A stretch of DNA of 64,000 bases. Source: Pseudomonas fluorescens. GTDB taxonomy: Bacteria; Pseudomonadota; Gammaproteobacteria; Pseudomonadales; Pseudomonadaceae. Positions 19,520 through 29,611 of the stretch are shown piece after piece. The stretch lies in assembly GCF_900215245.1 (NCBI RefSeq), contig NZ_LT907842.1, positions 1 to 64,000 on the forward strand, given 5' to 3'. The position numbers and the translations under genes are program-made. The notes under the pieces were generated by a model that was not told the origin of the DNA, made no database searches, and was given only the letters and a program-made list of their open reading frames with translations. Every line of letters begins with the position of its first letter. Position 1 is the first letter of the stretch.

Positions 19520-19562
19520 TTAAAAAGTGGGCCGCCTTGCAGCAACAACTGCAAGCGGGCCC
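19520..19562 (-). terminator. leuB terminator
   Basis: GGGCCCGCTTGCAG, a TTGTTG loop and CTGCAAGGCGGCCC form a long stem with a 2-2 internal mismatch, followed by ACTTTTTAAC on the minus strand. It starts right after the leuB stop. Confidence 0.85.
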
Positions 19563-19568
19563 GAGAGA

Positions 19569-20651
19569 TTACAGATTCCGCAGCGCGGCGACTACTGCGT
19601 CGCCCATTTCTTGCGTGCCGACTTTGGTGCAACCCTGTGACCAAATGTCACCGGTGCGCAAACCCTGATCCAACACCAGGCTTACGGCCTTCTCGATAGC
19701 ATCGGCCGCGTCGCTCAGGTGGAAGCTGTAACGCAGCATCATCGACACCGACAAAATGGTCGCCAATGGGTTGGCAATGCCTTGCCCTGCGATATCCGGC
19801 GCCGAACCGTGGCAAGGCTCGTACATGCCTTTGTTGTTGGTGTCCAGGGACGCCGACGGCAGCATGCCGATGGAACCGGTGAGCATCGAGGCCTGGTCGG
19901 ACAGGATGTCGCCGAACAGGTTATCGGTGACGATCACGTCAAACTGCTTGGGTGCGCGCACCAGTTGCATGGCGGCGTTATCGACGTACATGTGGCTCAG
20001 TTCGACGTCCGGGTAGTCCTTGGCCACTTCTTCGACAATTTCGCGCCACAGCTGGCTGGAAGCCAATACGTTGGCTTTGTCGACGGAGCAGACCTTTTTA
20101 CCGCGCACGCGGGCCATGTCGAAACCGACACGGGCGATACGGCGGATTTCACTCTCGCTGTACGGCAGGGTGTCGTAGGCCTGACGCTCACCATTCTCCA
20201 ACTCGCGCACGCCGCGTGGCGAGCCGAAATAGATACCACCGGTCAGCTCGCGCACGATAAGGATATCCAGGCCCGCCACCACTTCCGGCTTGAGGCTCGA
20301 CGCGTCGGCCAGTTGCGGATAGAGGATGGCCGGACGCAGGTTGCCGAACAGGCCCAGTTGCGCGCGAATTTTCAGCAGGCCGCGCTCAGGGCGGATATCA
20401 CGCTCGATCTTGTCCCACTTCGGGCCACCCACAGCCCCCAGCAACACCGCATCAGCAGCACGGGCGCGGTCCAGCGTCTCGTCGGCCAGCGGCACGCCAT
20501 GCTTGTCGATAGCCGCACCACCGATCACATCGTGGCTCAGTTCGAAGCCCAGGCTGTACTTGGTGTTGGCCAACTCCAGGACTTTGACCGCTTCGGCCAT
20601 GATTTCCGGACCAATACCGTCGCCAGGAAGAATCAGAATCTGCTTGCTCAT
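19569..20651 (-). CDS. leuB: 3-isopropylmalate dehydrogenase
   Basis: 360 residues: [20 protein letters not shown] at the N-terminus, [20 protein letters not shown] (substrate Arg residues), [16 protein letters not shown], and [20 protein letters not shown] carrying the metal-binding Asp residues. The NAD-binding loop [20 protein letters not shown] is complete. LeuB oxidises and decarboxylates 3-isopropylmalate in leucine synthesis. It lies 50 bases after a methyltransferase gene that separates it from leuD, the usual pseudomonad arrangement. Confidence 0.97.
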   Translation of the reverse strand: MSKQILILPGDGIGPEIMAEAVKVLELANTKYSLGFELSHDVIGGAAIDKHGVPLADETLDRARAADAVLLGAVGGPKWDKIERDIRPERGLLKIRAQLGLFGNLRPAILYPQLADASSLKPEVVAGLDILIVRELTGGIYFGSPRGVRELENGERQAYDTLPYSESEIRRIARVGFDMARVRGKKVCSVDKANVLASSQLWREIVEEVAKDYPDVELSHMYVDNAAMQLVRAPKQFDVIVTDNLFGDILSDQASMLTGSIGMLPSASLDTNNKGMYEPCHGSAPDIAGQGIANPLATILSVSMMLRYSFHLSDAADAIEKAVSLVLDQGLRTGDIWSQGCTKVGTQEMGDAVVAALRNL

Positions 20652-20671
20652 GCGTTCCTCATTTCATCAAG

Positions 20672-20692
20672 CGACCTGCCCGCAGGCAGGTC
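20672..20692 (-). other. hairpin between the methyltransferase gene and leuB
   Basis: CGACCTGCCTGCGGGCAGGT (minus strand) forms a nine-pair stem with a very short loop in the 52-base gap ahead of leuB. No T run follows. It could slow ribonucleases or partly terminate. No evidence favours either. Confidence 0.4.
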
Positions 20693-20703
20693 GGGAAAAT
20701 TAA

Positions 20704-21468
20704 TCAACGTTCGGCAAAAACCACCAGCACGTCGGTGCTGAAGGTGCCGTCGGCCTGAATCTCGTAGTAATCGCGCACTTCCTGCCCCATCGCCTGCTGC
20801 AGCTCAAGGATCGCGGTGCGCAAGGCCTGCGGAGTGCGCATGCGCTCGACCCAGGAGGTGTATTCCAGGCGCAGGCGTTGGCGACTGCTGGTGCGCACAT
20901 GCAGGCCGGCCTCGCTGAGTTGACGCATCCACTCGGCGGCGTCGTAATCGCGCACGTGGCTGGTGTCGCGCAGCACTTCGACGGTTTGCAGGTAAGTGTC
21001 CAACAGCGGGCTGCCCGGTGACAAGACGTCGACAAAGGCCGCCACGCCGCCTGGCTTGAGTATGCGGCGCACTTCACGCAGGGCCAGGCCCAGGTCACTC
21101 CAGTGGTGCGCCGAGTAACGGCTGAACACGAAGTCGAACTCGCCGTCGGCGAATGGCAAGCGTTCGGCGGCGCCGCATACAGTGCGGATGTTATTCAGGC
21201 CGCGATCCACAGCGGCGGCACTGACCACGTCGAGCATCTGTTGGGACAGGTCGTAGGCGACCACTTCTTTGACCAGCGGCGCTACCTGGAAACTCACATG
21301 ACCAGCACCGCAGCCCAAGTCCAGCAGTCGTGCTGCGCCCTGCCCGGCCAGTTCGGCCTGGAGCAGCGCGAATTCGGTGCCTTGGGCGTGCACGGCACTG
21401 CTCAGGTACGCCGAGGCTTGCTCGCCGAATTGTTTTTGCACGACTTGGGTGTGGGCGGTGCGGGTCAT
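20704..21468 (-). CDS. class I SAM-dependent methyltransferase between leuD and leuB
   Basis: 254 residues from the ATG at 21468 (MTRTAHTQVVQKQFGEQASA), which follows AAGGAAGCTCACC. The frame stays open upstream only because it runs into a REP sequence, which would give a spurious VGAGLPAKTAV start. SAM motif I is LLDLGCGAGHVSFQVAP near residue 45, followed by VAYDLSQQMLDVV and the post-motif FVFSRYSAHHWSDLGLAL. It resembles UbiE/BioC-like small-molecule methyltransferases. The position inside the leu cluster is conserved in pseudomonads, but the substrate is unknown. Confidence 0.9.
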   Translation of the reverse strand: MTRTAHTQVVQKQFGEQASAYLSSAVHAQGTEFALLQAELAGQGAARLLDLGCGAGHVSFQVAPLVKEVVAYDLSQQMLDVVSAAAVDRGLNNIRTVCGAAERLPFADGEFDFVFSRYSAHHWSDLGLALREVRRILKPGGVAAFVDVLSPGSPLLDTYLQTVEVLRDTSHVRDYDAAEWMRQLSEAGLHVRTSSRQRLRLEYTSWVERMRTPQALRTAILELQQAMGQEVRDYYEIQADGTFSTDVLVVFAER

Positions 21469-21507
21469 GGTGAGCTTCCTTGAGACTTGTGTTGTTTGTA
21501 CTGCCGT

Positions 21508-21592
21508 CTTCGCGGGCAAGCCCGCTCCCACATTCAACCGAGTTCCTTCCGTTGAAATGCGATCAAATGTGGGAGCGGGCTTGCTCGCGAAG
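21508..21592. repeat. REPIN between leuD and the methyltransferase gene
   Basis: CTTCGCGGGCAAGCCCGCTC with CCACATT is mirrored by AATGTGGGAGCGGGCTTGCT with CGCGAAG. A smaller inverted repeat (TCAACCGAG / TTCCGTTGA) lies in the spacer, so the whole element can fold into one long hairpin in the leu transcript. Confidence 0.9.
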
Positions 21593-21615
21593 GGGCCAGT
21601 CCGGTCTACATAGAA

Positions 21616-22260
21616 TCACGCGTCGCGAAACAACCAGGGCTGGCTGGCCCGGTGTTTGGTTTCAAACGCGGCAATCGCATCGCCGTCCTGCAGGGTCAGG
21701 CCGATATCATCCAGGCCATTGAGCAGGCAGTGCTTGCGGAAGGCGTCCACTTCAAAGTGATAGACCTTGCCGTCCGGGCGCGTAACGGTCTGCGCAGCCA
21801 GGTCGACGGTCAACTGGTAGCCCACATCGGCTTCCACTTGCTTGAACAGTTCATCCACTTCAGCGTCGCTCAAGATGATCGGCAGCAAACCATTCTTGAA
21901 GCTGTTGTTGAAGAAGATGTCCGCGTAGCTCGGCGCGATGATGCTGCGAAAGCCATATTCTTCCAGGGCCCACGGCGCGTGTTCACGGCTGGAGCCGCAA
22001 CCGAAGTTTTCCCGGGCGAGCAACACGCTGGCGCCCTGATAGCGCTCGGCGTTGAGCACAAAGTCCTTGTTCAGCGGGCGCTTGGAGTTGTCCTGGTAGG
22101 CGTAGCCCACGTCCAGGTAGCGCCACTCGTCGAACAGGTTGGGGCCAAAGCCGGTGCGCTTGATCGACTTCAAGAACTGCTTGGGAATGATCTGGTCGGT
22201 GTCAACGTTGGCACGGTCCAACGGCGCTACAAGACCTGTGTGTTGGGTAAAAGCTCTCAT
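21616..22260 (-). CDS. leuD: 3-isopropylmalate dehydratase small subunit
   Basis: 214 residues, beginning with the LeuD signature [20 protein letters not shown]. It continues with [20 protein letters not shown] near residue 73, and FKNGLLPI later. LeuD is the swivelling domain that completes the active site with LeuC and converts 2- to 3-isopropylmalate. The start lies 11 bases after the leuC stop, so the two are co-transcribed in stoichiometric fashion. Confidence 0.97.
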   Translation of the reverse strand: MRAFTQHTGLVAPLDRANVDTDQIIPKQFLKSIKRTGFGPNLFDEWRYLDVGYAYQDNSKRPLNKDFVLNAERYQGASVLLARENFGCGSSREHAPWALEEYGFRSIIAPSYADIFFNNSFKNGLLPIILSDAEVDELFKQVEADVGYQLTVDLAAQTVTRPDGKVYHFEVDAFRKHCLLNGLDDIGLTLQDGDAIAAFETKHRASQPWLFRDA

Positions 22261-22270
22261 CGGGTTTTCC

Positions 22271-23689
22271 TCAGATCAATTCGCGAACGTCGATGAAACG
22301 ACCGTTGACGGCAGCCGCGGCGGCCATGGCCGGGCTGACCAGGTGGGTACGCCCACCGGCGCCCTGACGCCCTTCGAAGTTACGGTTGGAGGTCGACGCG
22401 CAATGCTCGCCCGACTCCAAACGGTCCGGGTTCATCGCCAGGCACATCGAGCAGCCCGGCTCACGCCACTCAAAACCGGCCTCGAGGAAGATCTTGTCCA
22501 GGCCTTCGGCTTCGGCCTGGGCTTTGACCAGGCCCGAGCCTGGCACCACGATGGCTTGCTTGATGGTCGAGGCGACTTTACGGCCTTTGGCGATCACCGC
22601 CGCGGCACGCAGGTCTTCGATCCGCGAGTTGGTGCAGGAACCGATAAACACGCGGTCCAGCTGGATGTCGGTAATCGCCTGATTGGCTTTCAAGCCCATG
22701 TATTTCAAGGCGCGTTCGATCGAACCGCGCTTGACCAGGTCGGCCTCTTTAGCCGGGTCCGGCACGTTCTGGTCGACGGCCAGGACCATCTCCGGCGAGG
22801 TGCCCCAGCTGACTTGCGGCTTGATCTGCGCAGCGTCGAGCTCGACCACGGTGTCGAACACCGCATCGGCGTCGGAGACCAGGTCTTTCCAGGCTTCGAC
22901 GGCGGCGTCCCAATCGGCGCCTTTCGGCGCGAATGGGCGGCCCTTGACGTATTCAACGGTCTTCTCGTCCGCCGCCACCATGCCCACGCGGGCACCGGCT
23001 TCGATGGACATGTTGCAGATGGTCATGCGGCCTTCGATGGAGAGGTCGCGAATCGCGCTGCCGGCGAACTCGATGGCATGGCCGTTACCACCGGCGGTGC
23101 CGATCTTGCCGATCACGGCGAGCACGATGTCCTTGGCGGTCACGCCGAACGGCAGCGTGCCTTCAACCAAGACCAACATGTTCTTCATTTTTTTGGCGAC
23201 CAGGCACTGGGTGGCGAACACATGTTCCACCTCGGACGTGCCGATGCCATGGGCCAACGCGCCGAACGCACCGTGGGTGGAGGTGTGGGAGTCGCCGCAG
23301 ACGACGGTCATGCCGGGCAAGGTCGCGCCCTGCTCCGGACCGATCACGTGAACGATGCCTTGACGCACGTCATTCATTTTGAATTCGGTGATGCCATATT
23401 CGTCGCAGTAATCGTCGAGGGTCTGCACTTGCAGGCGCGACACGGTGTCAACGATTGCGTCGATGCCGCCCTTGCGTTCAGGCGTGGTCGGTACGTTGTG
23501 GTCAGGGGTGGCGATGATCGAGTCGACGCGCCAAGGCTTGCGCCCGGCCAGCCGCAGGCCTTCGAACGCTTGTGGCGAGGTCACTTCATGGATGATGTGA
23601 CGGTCGATATAAATCAGCGACGAGCCATCGTCGCGCCGTTTCACTTCATGGGAATCCCAAAGCTTGTCGTAAAGCGTTTTGCCGGCCAT
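22271..23689 (-). CDS. leuC: 3-isopropylmalate dehydratase large subunit
   Basis: 472 residues from the ATG at 23689 ([20 protein letters not shown]) behind AGGACCGACTG. The frame extends 16 codons further without a ribosome site. Aconitase-family segments are present: [20 protein letters not shown], and the [4Fe-4S] Cys ligands in [13 protein letters not shown] and [13 protein letters not shown]. The first gene of the leuCD(-methyltransferase-leuB) cluster, it is divergent from a LysR regulator gene 147 bases away. Confidence 0.97.
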   Translation of the reverse strand: MAGKTLYDKLWDSHEVKRRDDGSSLIYIDRHIIHEVTSPQAFEGLRLAGRKPWRVDSIIATPDHNVPTTPERKGGIDAIVDTVSRLQVQTLDDYCDEYGITEFKMNDVRQGIVHVIGPEQGATLPGMTVVCGDSHTSTHGAFGALAHGIGTSEVEHVFATQCLVAKKMKNMLVLVEGTLPFGVTAKDIVLAVIGKIGTAGGNGHAIEFAGSAIRDLSIEGRMTICNMSIEAGARVGMVAADEKTVEYVKGRPFAPKGADWDAAVEAWKDLVSDADAVFDTVVELDAAQIKPQVSWGTSPEMVLAVDQNVPDPAKEADLVKRGSIERALKYMGLKANQAITDIQLDRVFIGSCTNSRIEDLRAAAVIAKGRKVASTIKQAIVVPGSGLVKAQAEAEGLDKIFLEAGFEWREPGCSMCLAMNPDRLESGEHCASTSNRNFEGRQGAGGRTHLVSPAMAAAAAVNGRFIDVRELI

Positions 23690-23836
23690 CAGTCGGTCCT
23701 CATCATCGGTCTTTCTATGCCCCGGGCCTTGAGACATTCAATAACCCTTTGGCTTGTGAGGCTGATGGTATGGCGCTACATTAAATAACTCAAATTCATA
23801 TTTTTTATGCTTTGGATTACCAACTGGAATACCACC

Positions 23837-24727
23837 ATGGACCTGGCCAACCTCAACGCTTTTATCGCCATCGCCGAGACCGGAAGCTTCTCCGGCGCCG
23901 GTGAACGCCTGCACCTGACCCAACCGGCCATCAGTAAGCGCATCGCCGGCCTGGAGCAACAATTAAAGGTGCGCCTGTTCGATCGCCTGGGCCGTGAAGT
24001 CGGCCTGACCGAAGCCGGGCGGGCTTTGCTGCCGCGCGCCTATCAGATCCTCAACGTGCTGGACGATACGCGCCGCGCCCTCACTAACCTGACCGGCGAA
24101 GTCAGCGGCCGGCTGACTCTGGCCACCAGCCACCATATCGGCCTGCACCGCCTGCCCCCGATCCTGCGTACCTTCACCCGCCAGTACCCCAACGTGGCGC
24201 TGGATATTCAGTTCCTCGATTCGGAAGTGGCCTACGAAGAAATCCTCCATGGTCGCGCCGAAGTGGCGGTCATTACCCTGGCGCCTGACCCGCACAATTT
24301 GGTCCGCGCCACGCCGGTGTGGGATGACCCACTGGATTTCGTCGTAGCACCGGAGCACAGCTTGACCGGCAACGGCACCGTCAATCTGGCCGATATTGCC
24401 AGGCACCCGGCGGTGTTCCCGGGCGGCAACACCTTTACCCACCATATCGTCAGCCGCCTATTCGAGGCCCAGGGCCTGACGCCGAACATCGCGATGAGCA
24501 CCAACTACCTGGAAACGATCAAGATGATGGTGTCTATCGGCCTGGCCTGGAGCGTGCTGCCGCGCACCATGCTCGATGATCAAGTGGCAAGTATCGCTTT
24601 GCCGGGCATACAGCTCAGTCGCCAGCTAGGCTATATCGTGCACACCGAAAGGACGCTGTCGAACGCTGCGCGGGCTTTCATGAGCCTATTGGATGCACAG
24701 GTCGATCTGCCAGGGCTACCGGCATGA
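23837..24727 (+). CDS. LysR family transcriptional regulator divergent from leuCD
   Basis: 296 residues from the ATG at 23837 (MDLANLNAFIAIAETGSFSG), preceded by GGAATACCACC. A frame to 23807 exists but the LysR N-terminus always starts close to the helix-turn-helix. The HTH spans about 1-60 (LHLTQPAISKRIAGLEQQLK) and the effector-binding domain about 88-290. The divergent position suggests control of leuCD and itself. The 147-base shared intergenic region is the likely binding site. The ligand is unknown, though a leucine-pathway intermediate is a reasonable guess. Confidence 0.88.
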   Translation: MDLANLNAFIAIAETGSFSGAGERLHLTQPAISKRIAGLEQQLKVRLFDRLGREVGLTEAGRALLPRAYQILNVLDDTRRALTNLTGEVSGRLTLATSHHIGLHRLPPILRTFTRQYPNVALDIQFLDSEVAYEEILHGRAEVAVITLAPDPHNLVRATPVWDDPLDFVVAPEHSLTGNGTVNLADIARHPAVFPGGNTFTHHIVSRLFEAQGLTPNIAMSTNYLETIKMMVSIGLAWSVLPRTMLDDQVASIALPGIQLSRQLGYIVHTERTLSNAARAFMSLLDAQVDLPGLPA

Positions 24728-24793
24728 AACTGTGCGCCCTCAAGGCCTGAAACAACTCGCGCTGACCGCCCATTGAGCCAAGGCCCCGTGATA

Positions 24794-27700
24794 ATGCGCA
24801 ACCCCGTCGACTCCGTGCCACCCCTGCCCCGCATTTACGCCCTGGACCCTCAGGAGGCGGAAAAAAGCTGGGACAACGCCCCGCAATTGCTGGCGGCCCT
24901 CAACGCCGCCCGGCTGGGCGCGTGGTACTGGGAAATCGACACCGGCAGAATCAGTTGGTCAAGGGGCACTCAGGCGCTGTTCGGCTACGACCCCCGGCAA
25001 CCGTTACCCAAGGACCTGGAATACCTCGACCTGCTCGCCCCGCAGGACCGTGAGCGGGTTGTGCGCGCTTTTCATGCGGTGCTGGCGGGAGAGCCATTCG
25101 AGCAGGCCATGCACCACCAGATACGGTGGCCGGATGGCAGCGATCACTGGCTGGAAATCAGTGGCAGCCTGACACTGGACAAGAGCGGTCGGCGCCGCAT
25201 GATCGGCGTGATCCGCGAGACCACCCGCCAGCACGAGCGCGAACGTGCCCTCATGCAGTCGGAAAAACGCTTCGCCACGCTGTTTCACCTGTGCCCCAAC
25301 ATGGTCCTGCTGACCCGTCAATCCGACGGGCTGATCAGCGAAGCCAACCAGTATTTCGAGATGCACTTCGGCTGGCCCCTGGCCCACGCCATCGGCCGCA
25401 CCACCTTGGAGCTGGGTTTGTGGCGACACCCTGAAGAACGTGCGCTGCTGGTCAAGGCCACGCAGCGCAAAGGCGAACCCATCACCATGGAGGTGCAGTT
25501 CTGCGACAGCCACGGCCAGATCCATGATGGCACCCTCAGCGCGCAGAAAGTCGAGCTGGAGGGCGAGGCTTACTTGATCAGCACCTTTCTCGACACCACC
25601 GAACGCAAAAACGCCGAACAAGCCCTCAAGGACAGCCAGGAGCGCCTCGACCTCGCCCTGGATTCGGCGCAACTGGGCACCTGGGACTGGCACATTCCCA
25701 CGGGCATGCTCTACGGCTCGGCCCGTGCCGCCCAATTGCACGGGCTCCCGCCGGAACCCTTCCACGAGTCCTTCGATGCATTTTTTGAGGGCATGTCCGA
25801 TGCCGACCGCGAAGGCATGCGCAATGCCTACCGCAGTTTGCGTGAAGGCCAGGACGGTAACTACCAGTTGACCTACCGCGTACTCACGGAGGACGGCATT
25901 CCTCGCTACCTGGAAAGCCGCGCCCGTCTGTATCGCGACGACTCCGGCAAACCGCTGCGCATGGCGGGCACGTTGCTGGATATCACTGACCAGGTGGAGC
26001 GCGAACAACGCCTCACCGCGTCCGAAGAAAAATTCGCCAGCCTGTTCCAGGCCAGCCCCGACCCGATCTGCGTCACGTGCCTGGACAGTGGAGCCTTTAT
26101 TGAAATCAACCCCGCCTTCACCCAGACCTTTGGCTGGACGGTCGCCGAGGTCATCGACAAAAGCGCTGATCAAATCGGCCTATGGGATGAATCGAGCAAG
26201 CGCCTGCAGCGCATCGAACAGGTGATTCGCGAGCAGGCGCTGAGCAATGTGGCGATCGTGGTGCACCACAAGAATGGCCAATGCCTGACCTGCATGATCG
26301 CCAGCCGGCTGATCACGGTTGGCACCCAATCGTGTATCGTCACCACCCTGCGCGACATCACCCAGCAACAACGCTCGGAGGCCGCGCTGAAGGCCAGTGA
26401 AGAAAAGTTCGCCAAGGCCTTCCATTCCAGCCCCGACGCCATTTCGATTACCGAACGTGACACCGGCCGCTATGTCGAAGTCAACGACGGCTTTTGCCGC
26501 CTGACCGGGTATCGCGCCGAAGAAGCCATTGGCCTCACGCTGTACCAGATTGGCATCTGGGCCGATGAAAACCAGCGCGCTGCGCTGTTGGCCGAACTGC
26601 AGATCAAAGGCCGTATCCATCACCTGGAAATGCTCTGGCACAACAAACGTGGCGAGGTGTTGGCCGTAGAAGTTTCGGTAGAACCGATCACCCTGAATGA
26701 AACGCCGTGCCTGCTGCTGACCGCGCGGGACGTAAGCCTGCTGAAAAACGCCCAGGCGCAGATTCGTCACCTGGCCTACCACGACCCGCTGACCAACCTG
26801 CCCAATCGCGCCTTGCTGATGGATCGCCTGAGCCAGCAGATCGCCCTGCTCAAGCGCCATAACCTGCGCGGCGCGTTGCTGTTCCTCGACCTCGACCACT
26901 TCAAACACATCAACGATTCCCTCGGCCACCCAGTGGGCGACACCGTGCTGAAAATCGTCACCGCACGCCTGGAAGCCAGCGTGCGCATGGAGGACACCGT
27001 CGCGCGCCTGGGTGGGGATGAATTTGTGGTATTGCTCAGTGGCCTGGAAGGTACGCGGGCGCAAGTCAGCGCCCAAGTGCAGGAGCTGGCCGACACCTTG
27101 CGCGAATTGCTCTCGGAGCCGATGTTCCTCGATGGCCACCGCTTGCAGGTCACGCCCAGTATTGGCGTGGCGCTGATTCCCGACCACGGCTCCACGCCGG
27201 CCGACCTGCTCAAACGCGCCGACATTGCCCTGTATCGCGCCAAGGACTCGGGGCGTAACACCATACAAATGTTCCACAACAGCATGCAAAAAACCGCCAG
27301 CGAGCGCCTGCGCATGGAGACCGACCTGCGCCTGGCCCTGTCACGCGGCGAATTCAGCGTGCATTACCAGCCACAAGTGGATGCGCGCGGTAACAAAATC
27401 GTCGGCGCCGAGGCGCTGGTGCGCTGGCAGCATCCGCAGCTGGGTGCGCAGTCACCGTCCGAATTCATCAAGGTCCTGGAAGACAGCGGTCTGATCCTGG
27501 AAGTCGGCACCTGGATTCTCGATCAAGCCTGCGGCGCGTTTGCGCAACTGATTGCCGACGGATTGGTCGACCCACTGAATTTCAGCCTGTGCGTGAACAT
27601 CAGCCCCCGGCAGTTTCGCCAGAACGACTTCGTGGAGCGGGTGGAGCACAGCCTCAAGCAGTACCAGTTGCCCCACAGCCTGCTCAAACTGGAGATCACC

Positions 27701-28072
27701 GAAGGCATCGTGATCCAGAACCTCGACGATACCGTGGTCAAGATGCGCCGCCTGAAAAAACTCGGCGTGAGCTTTGCGATGGATGACTTCGGCACCGGCT
27801 ATTCGTCGCTGACCTACCTCAAGCGCCTGCCGGTCGATGCGCTGAAGATCGACCAGTCCTTTGTACGCGACGCGACCCATGACCCCAACGACGCAGAAAT
27901 CATCCGCGCCATTGTGGCCATGGCCCGCAGCCTGAACCTGGAGGTGATCGCCGAGGGCGTGGAAACCCCGGAACAACTGGCGTTCCTGCAAAAGCTGGGC
28001 TGCCATTTGTTCCAAGGGTATTTGCACAGCCGGCCATTGCCGATCGAGGACTTCAGGCGGTTGTTGATCTGA
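24794..28072 (+). CDS. multi-PAS GGDEF-EAL cyclic-di-GMP signalling protein
   Basis: 1092 residues from the ATG at 24794. A GTG at 24788 and a TTG at 24773 are alternatives. There is no membrane helix, so it is probably cytosolic. About five PAS/PAC units fill residues 30-650 (for example LGAWYWEIDTGRISWSRGTQ and LGTWDWHIPTGMLYGSA, both PAS_3-like). The GGDEF domain covers about 660-825 with intact RLGGDEF and an upstream RMED at the inhibitory-site spacing. The EAL domain covers about 845-1085 with GAEALVRWQHP and MDDFGTGYSSLTYLKRLPVD intact. Both catalytic motifs look functional, so it may make or break c-di-GMP depending on PAS input. It lies 66 bases after the LysR gene on the same strand. 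No functional link is evident. Confidence 0.93.
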   Translation: MRNPVDSVPPLPRIYALDPQEAEKSWDNAPQLLAALNAARLGAWYWEIDTGRISWSRGTQALFGYDPRQPLPKDLEYLDLLAPQDRERVVRAFHAVLAGEPFEQAMHHQIRWPDGSDHWLEISGSLTLDKSGRRRMIGVIRETTRQHERERALMQSEKRFATLFHLCPNMVLLTRQSDGLISEANQYFEMHFGWPLAHAIGRTTLELGLWRHPEERALLVKATQRKGEPITMEVQFCDSHGQIHDGTLSAQKVELEGEAYLISTFLDTTERKNAEQALKDSQERLDLALDSAQLGTWDWHIPTGMLYGSARAAQLHGLPPEPFHESFDAFFEGMSDADREGMRNAYRSLREGQDGNYQLTYRVLTEDGIPRYLESRARLYRDDSGKPLRMAGTLLDITDQVEREQRLTASEEKFASLFQASPDPICVTCLDSGAFIEINPAFTQTFGWTVAEVIDKSADQIGLWDESSKRLQRIEQVIREQALSNVAIVVHHKNGQCLTCMIASRLITVGTQSCIVTTLRDITQQQRSEAALKASEEKFAKAFHSSPDAISITERDTGRYVEVNDGFCRLTGYRAEEAIGLTLYQIGIWADENQRAALLAELQIKGRIHHLEMLWHNKRGEVLAVEVSVEPITLNETPCLLLTARDVSLLKNAQAQIRHLAYHDPLTNLPNRALLMDRLSQQIALLKRHNLRGALLFLDLDHFKHINDSLGHPVGDTVLKIVTARLEASVRMEDTVARLGGDEFVVLLSGLEGTRAQVSAQVQELADTLRELLSEPMFLDGHRLQVTPSIGVALIPDHGSTPADLLKRADIALYRAKDSGRNTIQMFHNSMQKTASERLRMETDLRLALSRGEFSVHYQPQVDARGNKIVGAEALVRWQHPQLGAQSPSEFIKVLEDSGLILEVGTWILDQACGAFAQLIADGLVDPLNFSLCVNISPRQFRQNDFVERVEHSLKQYQLPHSLLKLEITEGIVIQNLDDTVVKMRRLKKLGVSFAMDDFGTGYSSLTYLKRLPVDALKIDQSFVRDATHDPNDAEIIRAIVAMARSLNLEVIAEGVETPEQLAFLQKLGCHLFQGYLHSRPLPIEDFRRLLI

Positions 28073-28122
28073 GGCGCATCCGCCTCATTGCCTGTCTCGG
28101 TCAATCCGCGGCCATCAAACGA

Positions 28123-29082
28123 TCAAGCAGCAGCCGGAGGGGGCATGCCCAACAAACGACCGACCTGTTGCAAATCGGTTTCCCGACGCATCACGGTGAA
28201 CAGCTCCACCGCCTCGGGATAATTGCGTGTGAGCATCGCCAGCCATTGTTTCAAACGACCCGGCGCCTGCTTTTCGGTCAACTGCGCCACCGATTGGCGC
28301 CAGAACTCCTGGAGCATCGGCTGCATTTCGGCCCAGGTCATTTCCACCACCTCTTCACCCGCCTTCGCCGCCACAATCTGCCGCGCCAGGTCGGGACGTG
28401 CCACCAGGCCACGGCCGAGCATGATGTCGTCGGCGCCGCTGATTTCGCGGCAACGCTTCCAGTCTTCGACGCTCCAGATATCGCCATTGGCGAACACCGG
28501 CACCTTGACCACGTCCTGCACGCGCGGGATCCACTCCCAGTGAGCGGGCGGCTTGTAGCCATCGGCCTTGGTCCGTGCATGCACCACAATATGTGCCGCA
28601 CCGCCTTCAGCCAGGGCCGTGGCACACACCAGCGCACCGTCCGGGCTGTCGAAGCCCAGGCGCATCTTGGCGGTGACCGGAATATGCGCAGGCACTGCGC
28701 GGCGTACATGCTCGACAATCTGGTTAAGCAGCTCCGGCTCCTTGAGCAATACCGCACCGCCACGGGATTTGTTAACGGTCTTGGCCGGGCAACCGAAGTT
28801 CAGGTCGATCACCTGCGAACCCAGCTCACAGGCCAACGCCGCGTTTTCCGCCAGGCAGACCGGGTCGGAACCCAGCAACTGCACGCGCAGCGGCACGCCC
28901 GCTGCGGTGTGGGCACCGTCCAGAAGTTCCGGGGCGAGCTTGTGGAAATAGGCCGGCGTGAGCAGGCGGTCATTGACGCGAATAAATTCGGTCACGCACC
29001 AGTCAATACCGCCCACGCGGGTCAACACGTCCCGCAGGATGTTGTCGACCAACCCCTCCATGGGCGCCAAAGCAATTTGCAT
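28123..29082 (-). CDS. dusC: tRNA-dihydrouridine(16) synthase
   Basis: 319 residues from the ATG at 29082 ([20 protein letters not shown]). An FMN TIM-barrel: APMEG at the N-terminus, [19 protein letters not shown] with the catalytic Cys near residue 98, and [16 protein letters not shown]. Dus enzymes reduce uridines in the tRNA D-loop with NADPH. The DusC subgroup, with its flipped tRNA orientation, acts on U16. I assign DusC from the overall length and the N-terminal phrase. Dus subgroup assignment is the less certain part. Confidence 0.92.
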   Translation of the reverse strand: MQIALAPMEGLVDNILRDVLTRVGGIDWCVTEFIRVNDRLLTPAYFHKLAPELLDGAHTAAGVPLRVQLLGSDPVCLAENAALACELGSQVIDLNFGCPAKTVNKSRGGAVLLKEPELLNQIVEHVRRAVPAHIPVTAKMRLGFDSPDGALVCATALAEGGAAHIVVHARTKADGYKPPAHWEWIPRVQDVVKVPVFANGDIWSVEDWKRCREISGADDIMLGRGLVARPDLARQIVAAKAGEEVVEMTWAEMQPMLQEFWRQSVAQLTEKQAPGRLKQWLAMLTRNYPEAVELFTVMRRETDLQQVGRLLGMPPPAAA

Positions 29083-29137
29083 GGAAAACACTCAACAAAA
29101 ATCGTGGCGCAGTTTACTGGGTTTCCCAGCGTAACCG

Positions 29138-29572
29138 TTAACCCCCTGTCAGGGCGGGACCATAGCCGTCGAGAAATTCAGCCGGCATGCGCTTGGGCTT
29201 GCCGCTGGACAGCTCGATGCAGACAAAGGTGGTGTGCGCGCGCAGCAAGGTCGCGCCGTCGCGGGGGCGAACCAGTTGGAAGCGGCGGGTCATTTTCAGG
29301 CGCTGGTCCCAGTCGACGATCCAGGTGGCCAGTTGCAGCTCGTCGCCCTCATAGCCCGCCGCCAGGTAGTCGATCTCATGACGCACCACGGCCATCGCGC
29401 GGTCCAGGCGGCGGTACTCGGTGAGGTCCAGCCCCAGCCGCTGGGAATGGCGCCAGGCGCAACGCTCCAACCAGGACACGTACACCGCGTTATTGGCGTG
29501 CCCCAGGCCGTCGATGTCTTCAGCGGCGACCTGCAGATCAATGATAAACGGCGTTGCCAAATCCCAGCCCAT
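29138..29572 (-). CDS. hotdog-fold acyl-CoA thioesterase
   Basis: 144 residues. The 4HBT-type pattern VAAEDIDGLGHANNAVYVSW carries the active-site region (Asp in DIDGLGHANN), followed by the long helix LERCAWRHSQRLGLDLTEYR and strands ending in GATLLRAHTTFVCIEL. Such YbgC/FcbC-like proteins hydrolyse short- or medium-chain acyl-CoA in the cytosol. It lies between dusC and an alpha/beta hydrolase gene on the same strand, with 39 bases to the latter. They are likely co-transcribed from the tetR promoter. Confidence 0.88.
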   Translation of the reverse strand: MGWDLATPFIIDLQVAAEDIDGLGHANNAVYVSWLERCAWRHSQRLGLDLTEYRRLDRAMAVVRHEIDYLAAGYEGDELQLATWIVDWDQRLKMTRRFQLVRPRDGATLLRAHTTFVCIELSSGKPKRMPAEFLDGYGPALTGG

Positions 29573-29611
29573 GCCTTGCTCCAGTCGATTAATGTCGGCG
29601 GGAGCAGTGTA

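Noticed and set aside
21469..21537. N-terminal extension of the methyltransferase
   Set aside because: The extra codons translate a REP sequence, and the ATG at 21468 has a good ribosome site.
22139..23788. A 549-codon plus-strand open frame
   Set aside because: It lies opposite leuC and leuD, both complete with catalytic motifs. Long antisense frames are expected at this GC content.
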